A stretch of DNA of 64,000 nucleotides from Fratercula arctica (Eukaryota; Chordata; Aves; Charadriiformes; Alcidae). The DNA lies in contig CANTUZ010000027.1 in assembly GCA_947846985.1 (NCBI GenBank), positions 4,416,403 to 4,480,402 on the forward strand. Direction: 5' to 3'. Positions 45,880-57,500 of this stretch are shown here, piece by piece; the stretch's first letter is position 1, and the number at the start of each line of letters is the position of its first letter. The notes under the pieces are model-generated. The model saw only the letters and a list, made by a program, of their open reading frames with translations. It was not told the DNA's origin and did not search any database. The position numbers were made by a program, and so were the translations under genes.

Positions 45880-46038
45880 CTAATCTCTGCACCGTAATTG
45901 CTGAGCAGGCACACGTAGCCACTGTGCTTCTCCTGGTACCGCTATTGTAACTGCCTGTGTGTCATCGGCTGCCACTACTGCGGCTGCAATGGGCCCCACT
46001 TCTCCTGGGGCTTGATACCATACGCATGCACCTGCAAA
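45880..46038 (-). pseudogene. Retroviral pol/env-junction-like frame (right arm)
   Basis: Mirror of 12815-12973. Confidence 0.3.
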
Positions 46039-46131
46039 TATCTTTGGTATGGGGGGGCTGGTGATACAAAGTGGGGGCATTACCCAAAAGTAAATATAGG
46101 CCAACGGCCATGTGCTCAATGGGCACAGTGG

Positions 46132-46222
46132 AGTGAGAGAGAGTCCTTGTTATCAAGAATCCTTGGCAGCAAAGGAGTCCTTGTTATCAAGAATCCTTGG
46201 CAGCGAGAGAGTCCTTGTTAGC
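46132..46222. repeat. 34-bp minisatellite (right arm)
   Basis: Mirror of 12631-12721. Confidence 0.85.
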
Positions 46223-46672
46223 AAGACCGGGCGCGGACTCCCTGTTCTTGCTGGTATTTAGGCATAGTTGTCCCACTGTGCCTTGATCTTCTTCAACAAC
46301 AGGCCAGGATTCTCCAGCGGCTAGATAAGGTGTCCCTGAGTCCATCGCAGACTTATGTCATCTAAGTGCAAGTGTTTTTCTTGCAAGCACCCGAGACTGA
46401 ATAACAATTAGTGTGATATATGTGTTTTCCAGCACCCAGGTGCTAGTCCCTTGAGCATATTTACAATCCTCCTCGCCAATCTTCCGTTGCTTCCCCATAT
46501 TTCACCCCCTCACTCAAGAGACCGCTTCTGCTGGGGTTCATTTAGTCTTGCGGGGTAGTTTACAAAGGCATGCAATAAACATATATATAGGAAAAGAAAG
46601 AAAAAAAAACCCAAACCATATCTTTACAATACTGCTTTGAACCAGGTGTCCTATTTCTCTTTTTTTTTTTTT

Positions 46673-46881
46673 TTGCCGCTTTCTCATAGCGCATACGGCA
46701 TACTTTTGTGCTAACGCGGCACATTTCCTTTCTAATTGTTCCTGCCGTTTTGTTTTTTTTTTTCCTTATCACTTATGGCTGACATAAAAGTCTGCCTTTG
46801 CAACAAGAGCTTAGCCTTAAGTTTCTCATTTTCCTGCAGAGCATCCTATAAATTTTGTCTCAACTCCTTTTCCCGATCAAC
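46673..46881 (-). pseudogene. Coiled-coil-like retroviral frame remnant (right arm)
   Basis: Mirror of 11973-12181. The adjacent homopolymer run is one base longer here (15 versus 14). Confidence 0.35.
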
Positions 46882-47293
46882 CTTATAGGCAAACAACAAA
46901 CAACCAGCCATACGCCTGCATGGGCGAGCCATTCCCGAGAGCGTAAGTGTATTGGCTGGTGAAAACTCCCCCAATATTTCAGGACTTCCATCGGTTCTAC
47001 GGCCCATCCTGGTCTATCTACCTGGGGCGCGCTCACCTTACATCTAAACATTGTGTATATACAAACTTCTTTGCTTGATGGAGTGTCAGCCCTAGTTGCG
47101 TATGAGAAAAGTACCACACCGGGCAGAACACCTGCTCAAGCGGAGTCACCTAACAACACTGCATACAGCAAAAAACAAACAGTATCACAGATGCTGATCA
47201 GCAGGTATAAGCTGGCACCCACACACACTTACACAGTAGACATACAAAAATACCACTTCTATCTCGGGGAGACAATGCTCCGACCATGGGCCC

Positions 47294-47492
47294 CCCCATA
47301 CAGGGACGGCACAATCTTGGGGCAGCTATGCTCTCTACTGACCAAGCCCCATCCACTATTCACCGGTGTGGGGGACAGCGCGATCTTGGTGCAGCCGTGC
47401 ACCCCACTGACCAAGCCCCATCCACTATTCACTGTGGGGGGGACAGCGCAATCTTCGTGTGGCTGTGCACTCCACTGAGCAAGCCCCGTCCA
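47294..47492. repeat. 68-69-bp minisatellite (right arm)
   Basis: Mirror of 11362-11560. Confidence 0.9.
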
Positions 47493-47986
47493 TATCTCTA
47501 CTGTAATATTTTTGCAACACAGACTGTGAGATTTCTGTTAAAAGCATAGTGTGAATTTGTTTTCTGGACCCGTGGCCCTTCCCACTGTATTTCCTTTAAA
47601 AGTGGGAAATGTTAGCTTTAGGCTTTTCATTTTTTAACATTGCATAGTCATTTGCTGTCATCCAGTTAGCTATTTGCATATTACCACAGCTAAAGAAACA
47701 TAATTATCTCACAAAAATGATGTTAAATAATGACTTCTTTGATGATACAAGTAGTATTTGAAGCTTAAGATATCAGTATTTCACCTGTTAGCATAAACCA
47801 ATCATCATATACAGTTTAAAATGCAGCTCTTCAACCTGTATTATGAGACATTCTATAATTCCATTTTTTCTTCCATTCTATCCATTGTAATGTACATGTA
47901 CAGCGAGGAATATAGTTTTCAGTCCTACTTAGTTGAAATTCTTTACATTTGAAGTTAAAAGTGTATAAGCACTTTGTAGTATTGGA

Positions 47987-48004
47987 ATCCCACCCTCGTC
48001 GCCA
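47987..48004 (-). promoter_or_regulatory. Primer-binding site, tRNA-Ser type (right arm)
   Basis: Mirror of 10850-10867; reads TGGCGACGAGGGTGGGAT on the minus strand. Confidence 0.6.
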
Positions 48005-48212
48005 ATTATGTAACTGGTTCTTTTTTAAAGATTCCAACGTACAAACCGGAGCCCACACAAAGGAAAAAAAGGTTAACTCTGCTTTATTGTGAAGCCTTGC
48101 TACAGGAAAAAAAAAAAGCAGTGAATTCAGCTTTATTGCAAAGCCTTGCTAAGCAGTTCCCAAATGGCCCAAAAGTTACTCAAGAGTCTTACCAACCCCA
48201 TAGACCGTAGTA
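48005..48212 (-). mobile_element. 3' part of an ERV LTR (right arm)
   Basis: Mirror of 10642-10849, with both AATAAA signals. Confidence 0.6.
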
Positions 48213-49765
48213 GCTTCACGGAATCACAGAATCATAGGGTTGGAAGAGACCTCTGGAGATCATCTAGTCCAACCCCCCTGCCAGAGCAGGGTCACCTAGA
48301 GCAGGTTGCACAGGAATGTGTGCAGGTGGGTTTTGAATGTCTCCAGAGACGGAGACTCCACCACCTCTCTGGGCAGCCTGTTCCAGTGCTCTGCCACCCT
48401 CAAAGTAAAGAAGTTCCTCCTCATGTTTAGGTGGAACTTCCTGTGCTCAAGTTTGTGCCCATTACCTCTTGTCCTGTCGCTGGGCACCACTGAAAAGAGC
48501 CTGGCCCCATCCTCCTGACACCCACCCTTTAAGTATTTATAAGCGTTGATAAGATCCCCCCTCAGCCATCTTGTTTCCAGACTGAAGAGACCCAAGTCCC
48601 TCAGCCTTTCCTCATAAGAGAGGTGTTCTAGTCCCCTAATCATCTTGGTAGCCCTTTGCTGTACCCTCTCCAGCAGTTCCCTGTCCTTCCTGAACCGGGG
48701 AGCCCAGAACTGGACACAGTACGCAAGGTGCAGCCTCACCAGGGCAGAGGAGAGGGGGAGGATGACCTCCCTCGACCTACTGGCCACACTCTTCTTGATG
48801 CACCCCAGGATGCCATTGGCCTTCTTGGCCACAAGGGCACATTGCTGCCTCATGGTCATCCTGTTGTCCACCAGGACTCCCAGGTCTCTTTCCACAGAGC
48901 TGCTCTCCAGCAGGTCAGCCCCCAACCTGTACTGGTGCATGGGGGTATTCCTCCCCAGGTGCAGCACCCTACACTTGCCCTTGTTGAATTTCATAAGGTT
49001 CCTCTCTGCCCAGATCTCCAACCTGTCCAGGTCTCTCTGTATGGCAGCACAGCCTTCCGGTGTGTCAGCCACCCCTCCCAGCTTTGTGTCATCGGCAAAC
49101 TTGCTGAGGGTGCGCTCCATCCCTTCATCCAGGTCATTGATGAATATATTGAACAGGACTGGACCCAGTACTGACCCCTGGGGAACACCACTTGTCACTG
49201 ACCTCCAACTAGACTCTGTGCCCCTAATCATGACCCTCTGAGCTCTGTCTTTCAATCAGTTTTCAATCCACCCCACTGTCCACTGTTGACTACTTCTGAT
49301 AGCTTTATTTACCTCCACATGCCTTGAGATGACGCCCAGAACGAGCTGTTCCATCATCTTTCCAGGGATGGAGGTGAGGCTGACTGGCCTGTAGTTCCCC
49401 AGCTCCTCCTTCTTGCCTTTTTTGAAGACTGGAGTGACATTGGCTTTCCTCCAGTCCTCAGGCACCTCGCCTGTTCTCCAGGAGCTTTCAAAGATGATGG
49501 AGAACGGCCCAGCAATGACTTCCGCCAGCTCCCTCAGCACTCTCGGGTGCATCCCATCCAGACCCATGGACTTGTGGATGTCTAATTGATCTCTCACTTG
49601 ATCCTCCTCAACCAAGGGGAAGTCTTCCTCTTTCCCCGTTACTTTCCCCAAAGCTTGGGACTCCTGAGGGCTGGGCCGAGCAGTAAAGACCAAAGCAAAG
49701 AAGGCATGCAGTAACTCCGCCTTCTCTGCATCCTCCATCACCATGGCTCCTGTCTCATTCAACAG
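48213..49765 (-). mobile_element. CR1 LINE with RT pseudogene (right arm)
   Basis: Mirror of 9088-10641, cut by the second gap. It carries most of the differences between the arms, e.g. a His codon where the left arm has Arg (AEHWNR versus AERWNR) and a tail GATTCTGTGATTCCGTGAAG versus GATTCTATGATTCTATGATG. Confidence 0.93.
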
Positions 49766-49965
49766 NNNNNNNNNNNNNNNNNNNNNNNNNNNNNNNNNNN
49801 NNNNNNNNNNNNNNNNNNNNNNNNNNNNNNNNNNNNNNNNNNNNNNNNNNNNNNNNNNNNNNNNNNNNNNNNNNNNNNNNNNNNNNNNNNNNNNNNNNNN
49901 NNNNNNNNNNNNNNNNNNNNNNNNNNNNNNNNNNNNNNNNNNNNNNNNNNNNNNNNNNNNNNNNN
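49766..49965. other. Assembly gap, 200 N
   Basis: Second fixed-size gap, at the position mirroring the first gap across the palindrome centre. Confidence 1.
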
Positions 49966-50084
49966 CTGTGCTGGTGGTGCGCTCTGTCAGGGATGGCTGG
50001 GAGGGATCCTTCCTCGCTGCGGGGATCGTCCGTTCCTCGCTGGAGGCACCTGCCTGTTGAAACCCCCTTCTTTTTACTCCTCAG

Positions 50085-50404
50085 CCAGCTCTGGCAGGCA
50101 GATGTACCCAGGCAGCCCCCTCCACACGGCAGGGCCAACCCCATCCTCAGCCTCGCTGGCTGCACCTGAGCCTGTCCCAGCCCCTCCTCACTTCATGGGT
50201 CCCACCTGGGCTGCCTCAGCCCCAGCTGGAGCCCACTGGGAACAAGGACCATTGCCCAAGCCCCACAGCACATCACCTCCTCGCCCGAGCCTGTCCCCAA
50301 CAACGACGAGCTCTGCACCCTGGGGGCAGCAGATGCATCCAGAAGCACAGAGGAAGCGTTTATTCCTGAATGTGCATAAGAAATGCCAGCAGCGAGTTGG
50401 CTAG
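50085..50404 (+). CDS. Possible terminal exon, Pro/Ser-rich, unknown gene
   Basis: A strong acceptor (CCCCTTCTTTTTACTCCTCAG|, AG at 50083-50084) opens a frame of about 106 codons to TAG at 50402-50404. It is rich in Pro, Ser and Ala, with SLSPTTTSSAPWGQQMHP and a basic end (QRKRLFLNVHKKCQQRVG). Base composition changes right after the stop to the GA-rich satellite. The protein is not recognised, and the low complexity means the frame may be accidental. Confidence 0.25.
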
Positions 50405-50429
50405 GAGGCTCAGTGCCCAAATGCAGCAG

Positions 50430-51542
50430 GACAGAGGAAGAAAAGGGAACAGAAAAGCAGGAGGAAGGACAGAGGGACACAGAGAAGGGGTGTGGGACAG
50501 GAAGCCAGGAAACACGATGCTGCAAACAAGAGTAGAGTGGGCAGCAGTGTAGAAAGAGGAGAGGGGAGAGACTGTGCAACAAAAAAAACAGGGACAGAGA
50601 CACGGAAGGATAAATAAGAGAGACGGGGAGCAGGAGAGAGAGGCGGAAGGGACCAGCAGGACAAGAAGACAGAAACGAGACGAGAGGCAGGGAAAAATTC
50701 TACAGTGACCGGGAAAAAGAAGCAAAGGCAAGAAATAGAAAATAGAATCAGGAAGCAGGACAGAGGTAGACGTCAAAAAAGAATTTCAAAACTTGACAAA
50801 GTACAAGAAACGTAGGCGAGAACTAACAAATAGGGACAAGGATATGTAAAAAGAAAGTGTAAAAAGCAACAGGGGGCAGGACGGAGAGGGAAGAACTGGG
50901 GAATTAGAGAGATGGCTAGAAGAAGACATGGGAAATGTGGAACGGAGGGGAAGAATGGGGGAAAAAAGAGCAGATGAACAAGGGACGGGGCAAAGAATGC
51001 AAAAAGAAGGAGGGACAGGCGACAAGGGGAAAGAATGGGTAAAGAAGGGAATGAAAAAATAGGGGACAGGGTTTAAGAAACGGGAAATAAGGAAAGGAAG
51101 AACAGGGAATGGAGGGAAAAAAGAAAGTAGGAACAGCGGACGGGGGAATAAATGCACGAAGAAGGAAAGAAGGAACGGGCAACAGGCAGAAAGAATGGAG
51201 GAAGAAGGAAACAAGGAACATGGGATTGGAAGAAAAGAATGGAGAAATAAGGAAAGGACAAACAGGGGACAGGAGGGATAAATGGGTTAACAGGGAACAA
51301 GGGAAATTATGATGAAATAAGGGAAAAAGAAATGGGGGATGAGGAAATAATGGGGAGAGAATAAAATGAAGAACAGGGCTAGGGGAAGAACGTGGAAAGA
51401 AGAAGAGGAACACGGGACATCGGGGGAGAAAGAATGGGGAAAGAACGAAAGGGGAAACGGGACAAGGGGAAACACTGGGAAAGAAGAAAGAAGAAAAAGG
51501 GGATGGGGAAGAATGAACAAAGAAGGAAAGCAGGAACAGGGG
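50430..51542 (+). repeat. Diverged GA-rich satellite edge
   Basis: Purine-rich plus strand with degenerate copies of the unit seen to the right (GGAACAGGGGACRGGRGGAA with AGAAWGGRGAAAGAAGGAAA). It is not part of the regular 3.8-kb repeat. Copies are more diverged toward the left, as expected at a satellite edge. Confidence 0.8.
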
Positions 51543-54500
51543 CACGAGAGGAAAATAACTGGGAAAACAGAAAGAGGGACAAAGGAAAAGGAGAGAGAAA
51601 CGGGGTAAGAAAGGAAAGGAAGAACGGGGACAGAGGGGAAAGAACGGGGAAAGAAGGGAAAGAAGGAACAGGAGACAGGGTGGGAAGAAAGAGGACGAGG
51701 GGGCAAGAAAGGGGAAATGTGGGACGGCACGGGGAGAACAGAGAAAGAAAGAAGGAATAGGGGAAGGGGTGGAAGAATGCAGAAAGAAGGAAAGGAAAAA
51801 GAGGCGACGGGTGGAAAGAACGGGGAAAGGAGGAACGGGGGATGGGGCAGGAAGAAAGGACGTGGAGGGAAGAAAGGGGAAAAGTGGGATGGCAGGGGGA
51901 GAATAGGGAAAAAAAGAAAGAAGGAAGAGGGAACGCGGAGGAAGGGGAAAGAAGGAAAGAAGGAACGGGGGATGGGGAGGAAAGACTGGGGAAGGAAGGG
52001 AATGAAGGAACAGGGGTGGGAAAATGGGGAAAGAAAGAAAGGAGGGACGGGAGACCGCGGTAGAAGAATAGAGAAAGAAGGAAAGAAGGAACAGGCGACA
52101 GGAGGAAAAAATGCGGAAAGAAGGAAATGAGGAACACGGGATGGAAGGGAAAGAACGGGGAACGAAGGGAAAGGAGAAACACGGGACAGGGGAAATGGGA
52201 AAAGAAAGAAAAAAGGAACCGGGGACGAGTGGAAAGAAAGGAGACGGGCCAGGGCGGGGGAAGAAAGGAGTGAGAAGGAAGAGGGAACAGACGAGAAGGA
52301 TGGGGAAATAAGGGAAGGAGGAAGAGGGGACGGGGGGGAAACATGAGGAAAGAAGGGAAAAAAGAAACAGGGGATGGAGGGAAGAACGATGAAAGACGAG
52401 AAAGGAGAAAAAGGGGACGGCGGCGAAATGCGGGAAGGAGTGGGAAAAATGGGTAAAAAAGGAAAGGAGGAACAGGGCGCAAGGGAGAAGAACGGGGATA
52501 GAAGTAAAGGGGGAAAAGGGCCAGGGGGAGGAATGGGGAAAGGAGGAAAGGGAAAACAGGCGACGGGGGAAGAATGGGGAAAGAAGGCAAAGAAGAACTG
52601 GGGGTGGAGAAGGAAGAATGCGTAAGGAAGAGAAGGAGGAACGGGATGGAGGAGGAATAACGGGTAAAGAAGGAAAGGGGGGACAGGGGAAGAATGCAGC
52701 AAGCAGGAAAGGTGGAACAGGGCCTGAGGGGGGAGAAAGGAGACGAGGAGGAAGAAACAGACAAGAAGGAAAAGAGGAACATGGGACAGAGGAGAACAAT
52801 GGGGAAAGAAAAAAGACAGGGGACGTGCGGGAAAGAAAGCGGAGAGAAGGGAAGGAGGAATAGGGGCTGGGGGGGAAACAAAGTGGAAAGAAGGAACGGT
52901 GAAACGGGGGACGGGGGAAAGAATGGGGAAAGAAGGAAAGAAAGAAAAGAGGAACCGGGGACAGAAGGAAAGAATGGGGAAAGAAGGAAAGGAAAAACAG
53001 GAGACCGAGGTAGAAGAAATAGGACAGGGGGAAGCACGGGGAAAGAAGGAAAAGGGGCCACAGGCGATGGGGGGAAGAATGGAGAAGAAAAGAAATGAGG
53101 AACGGGAGACGGGTGGGGAGGAAGGAAAAAAGTAAATAAGGCACCAGGAAGGGGGGGGGGGAAATGGGAAAAGAAAAGGATAATAGAACAGGGGATGGGG
53201 CTGAAGAATAAGGAAGGAAAGGACGGAAAGAGCGGAAAGGACAGAAAGGAAGGAAAGGAAGGAAAGGACGGAAAGGGGGACTGAGGAAAGAACGGGGGAA
53301 GAGGAACGGGGAGGGCAACATGAGGAACAACGGGGAAAAAGAAACAGGGGGCGGGGGAAAGCATAGGGAAAGAAGGAAAGCAAGAACGGGGGATGGGCGG
53401 GAAAGAACGGGGACGGGGTGGAAGAAAGGGGACGATGGGGAAAAAGGGAAAGACGGAATGGAGGACTGGGGCACAGCGGGAAAGGATGGGGAAAGAAGTA
53501 CAGAGCGAGCAGTGGACGGGAGAAGAATAAAGAAGGAACAAGGAACAGCGGGGGAAGTACGGGGAAAGAAGGCACCGGGGACAGGGGGAGGAAAGAAAAG
53601 AAGGAAAAGCAGCGGGCTGGAAGAATGGGGATGAAAGACAGAAGGAACGGGCGACAGGGTGGAAAAATGGGGAAAGAAGGAAAGGAGCAACAGGGGATGG
53701 AGGAGAAGGAACGGTGCCTGAGGGGAAAGGAGGAAGAGGGGACGGAGAGAAGAGAATGGGGAAAGAAAGAACAGAGGAACAGGGGACGGAGGAAAAAAAA
53801 ATGGGGAAGGAAGAAAAGAAAGAAGAGGCGATGAGGAAAAAAGAAAGGTGAAAGACACAAAGATGCAACAGAGAACGGGCTGGGAAGCATGGGGAAAGAA
53901 GGAGAAAAAGAAACAAGGGAGAAGGGGCAAAGAATGGGGAAAGAAGGAAAGGAGCGACAGGGGATGGAGGGGAAAGGAACAACAGGCGACAAGGCGGGGA
54001 AGGAACAGGAAAAGGAACAAAGGGGCAAAACGGGGGACGGGACCTGTAAGAATGGGAAAAGACCACAAAGGGGAATACGTGACGGCGGGCAGAAAGAGTG
54101 GGAAAGACGGAACGCGTGACGGAGGGGAAAAGCATGGTGAAAGAAGAGAAAGGAAGGAGAGGGGACAAAGAGAAAAGAATGGGGAAAGAAGGAAAGGCGA
54201 AAGGCGGACCAAGGGGAGAAGAACGAAGATAGAAGCAAAGGGAAAACAAGCGACAGGAGAAAGAACGGGGAAAAGAGGAAAGGGAAACAGAGGACAGAGG
54301 CAAAAGAATGGGGAAAGAAGAAAAGGAGAAACAGGAGACTGGGGCAGAAAAATGGGGCAGGGGAAAGAGTGGGGAAAGAAGGAAAGGGGCAAGAGGCGAT
54401 GGGGGGAAGAATGGAGAAAAAAAAGAAATGAGGAACCGGAGACGGGTGGTGGGGAGGGGAAGGAAAGAGGTAAATAAGGCGCGGGGAACGGGGGGAAAGA

Positions 54501-57500
54501 ATGGGGACGGGGGTGGAAGAGAGGGTACGAGGGGCAAGAAGGGAAAGATGGAATGGAGGAACAGGGCACGGGGGGAAAGAAAGGGGAAGAAGAAAAGAGG
54601 GAAAGGGGAAGGATGAGGAAAGAAGGAAAGAAAGAACAGCGGATGGGGGAAGAATAAAGGAGGAACAGTGGGGGAAGTGTGGGGAAAGAAGGGACAAGGG
54701 GGGGGAAAGAAAAGAGGAAAAGGAGAGGGCTAGAAGAATGGGGAGAGAAAGAAAGAAGGAAGAGGCGACAGGGTGGAAAAAAGAGGAAAGAAGGAAAGGA
54801 AGAACAGGGAACCGGGGAAAGAATGGTAATAGAAGAAAAAGGGGCTGGAGAGCAGAGAAAGAGAGAAAAAAAGGAGGACGAAGGGACGAAGGGAAAAGAA
54901 CGGGGAAAGGAGGAGAGGAAGAAGAGGCGAAGGCGGGGGAAGAATGGGGAAAGAGGGAAAGAACAGGTGACGAAGAAAAAGAACGGTGAAAGATGTAAAG
55001 ATGCAGCAGAGAACAGGATGGGAAGTATGGGGAACGGAAGGAGAAAAGAAACAAGGGAGCAGGGGCAAAAAATGGGGAAAGAAGGAAATGAGCAACAGGG
55101 GACGGAGGGGAAAGAAAGCGGAAAGACGGAAAGGAGGAATAGGGGACGGGGTGGAAAGCACAAATAAAGGAAGAAAGGGGGAGCAGGGTACAGGGGAGAC
55201 AAGTAGGGAAAGAAGGAAAGCGGGAACAGGCGACGGGGGGGAAAGAATGGTGAAAGACATAAAAAAGGAACAGGGGACGAGGGAAAAATAACGGGGAAAG
55301 AAGGAACAGGGCACGAGGGTTGAGGAACGGCAGAAGAATGGAAGGAGGAACGGAGCACGAGAGGAAAATAACTGGGAAAACAGAAAGAGGGACAAAGGAA
55401 AAGGAGAGAGAAACGGGGTAAGAAAGGAAAGGAAGAACGGGGACAGAGGGGAAAGAACGGGGAAAGAAGGGAAAGAAGGAACAGGAGACAGGGTGGGAAG
55501 AAAGAGGACGAGGGGGCAAGAAAGGGGAAATGTGGGACGGCACGGGGAGAACAGAGAAAGAAAGAAGGAATAGGGGAAGGGGTGGAAGAATGCAGAAAGA
55601 AGGAAAGGAAAAAGAGGCGACGGGTGGAAAGAACGGGGAAAGGAGGAACGGGGGATGGGGCAGGAAGAAAGGACGTGGAGGGAAGAAAGGGGAAAAGTGG
55701 GATGGCAGGGGGAGAATAGGGAAAAAAAGAAAGAAGGAAGAGGGAACGCGGAGGAAGGGGAAAGAAGGAAAGAAGGAACGGGGGATGGGGAGGAAAGACC
55801 GGGGAAGGAAGGGAATGAAGGAACAGGGGTGGGAAAATGGGGAAAGAAAGAAAGGAGGGACGGGAGACCGCGGTAGAAGAATAGAGAAAGAAGGAAAGAA
55901 GGAACAGGCGACAGGAGGAAAAAATGTGGAAAGAAGGAAATGAGGAACACGGGATGGAAGGGAAAGAACGGGGAACGAAGGGAAAGGAGAAACACGGGAC
56001 AGGGGAAATGGGAAAAGAAAGAAAAAAGGAACCGGGGACGAGTGGAAAGAAAGGAGACGGGCCAGGGCGGGGGAAGAAAGGAGTGAGAAGGAAGAGGGAA
56101 CAGACGAGAAGGATGGGGAAATAAGGGAAGGAGGAAGAGGGGACGGGGGGGAAACATGAGGAAAGAAGGGAAAAAAGAAACAGGGGATGGAGGGAAGAAC
56201 GATGAAAGACGAGAAAGGAGAAAAAGGGGACGGCGGCGAAATGCGGGAAGGAGTGGGAAAAATGGGTAAAAAAGGAAAGGAGGAACAGGGCGCAAGGGAG
56301 AAGAACGGGGATAGAAGTAAAGGGGGAAAAGGGCCAGGGGGAGGAATGGGGAAAGGAGGAAAGGGAAAACAGGCGACGGGGGAAGAATGGGGAAAGAAGG
56401 CAAAGAAGAACTGGGGGTGGAGAAGGAAGAATGCGTAAGGAAGAGAAGGAGGAACGGGATGGAGGAGGAATAACGGGTAAAGAAGGAAAGGGGGGACAGG
56501 GGAAGAATGCAGCAAGAAGGAAAGGTGGAACAGGGCCTGAGGGGGGAGAAAGGAGACGAGGAGGAAGAAACAGACAAGAAGGAAAAGAGGAACATGGGAC
56601 AGAGGAGAACAATGGGGAAAGAAAAAACAGGGGACGTGCGGGAAAGAATGCAGAAAGAAGGGAAGGAGGAATAGGGGCTGGGGGGGAAACAAAGTGGAAA
56701 GAAGGAACGGTGAAACGGGGGACGGGGGAAAGAATGGGGAAAGAAGGAAAGAAAGAAAAGAGGAACCGGGGACAGAAGGAAAGAATGGGGAAAGAAGGAA
56801 AGGAAAAACAGGAGACTGAGACAGAAGAAATAGGACAGGGGGAAGCACGGGGAAAGAAGGAAAAGGGGCCACAGGCGATGGGGGGAAGAATGGAGAAGAA
56901 AAGAAATGAGGAACGGGAGACGGGTGGGGAGGAAGGAAAAAAGTAAATAAGGCACCAGGAAGGGGGGGGGGGGAAATGGGAAAAGAAAAGGATAATAGAA
57001 CAGGGGATGGGGCTGAAGAATAAGGAAGGAAAGGAAGGAAAGGAAGGAAAGGACAGAAAGGAAGGAAAGGAAGGAAAGGACGGAAAGGGGGACTGAGGAA
57101 AGAACGGGGGAAGGAGGAACGGGGAGGGCAACATGAGGAACAAAGGGGAAAAAGAAACAGGGGGCGGGGGAAAGAATGGGGAAAGAAGGAAAGCAAGAAC
57201 GGGGGATGGGCGGGAAAGAATGGGGACGGGGTGGAAGAAAGGGGACGATGGGGAAAGAGGGAAAGATGGAATGGAGGACTGGGGCACAGCGGGAAAGGAT
57301 GGGGAAAGAAGTACAGAGCGAGCAGTGGACGGGAGAAGAATAAAGAAGGAACAAGGAACAGCGGGGGAAGTACGGGGAAAGAAGGCACCGGGGACAGGGG
57401 GAGGAAAGAAAAGAAGGAAAAGCAGCGGGCTAGAAGAATGGGGATGAAAGAAAGAAGGAACGGGCGACAGGGTGGAAAAATGGGGAAAGAAGGAAAGGAG

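Larger units (their letters stand above)
30076..49765 (-). repeat. Right arm of giant inverted repeat
   Basis: Reverse complement of 9089-28778, ending one base before the second gap. All left-arm features recur here in mirrored order and on the other strand. The differing bases seen include C/T changes in CpG context, which look more like real divergence than random error. Confidence 0.97.

Noticed and set aside
9088..49765. A simple missed-adapter long-read artefact as the certain explanation of the palindrome
   Set aside because: Such artefacts fold with no single-copy loop, while here 1.3 kb of spacer and localised transitions between arms exist. It remains possible but is not established.
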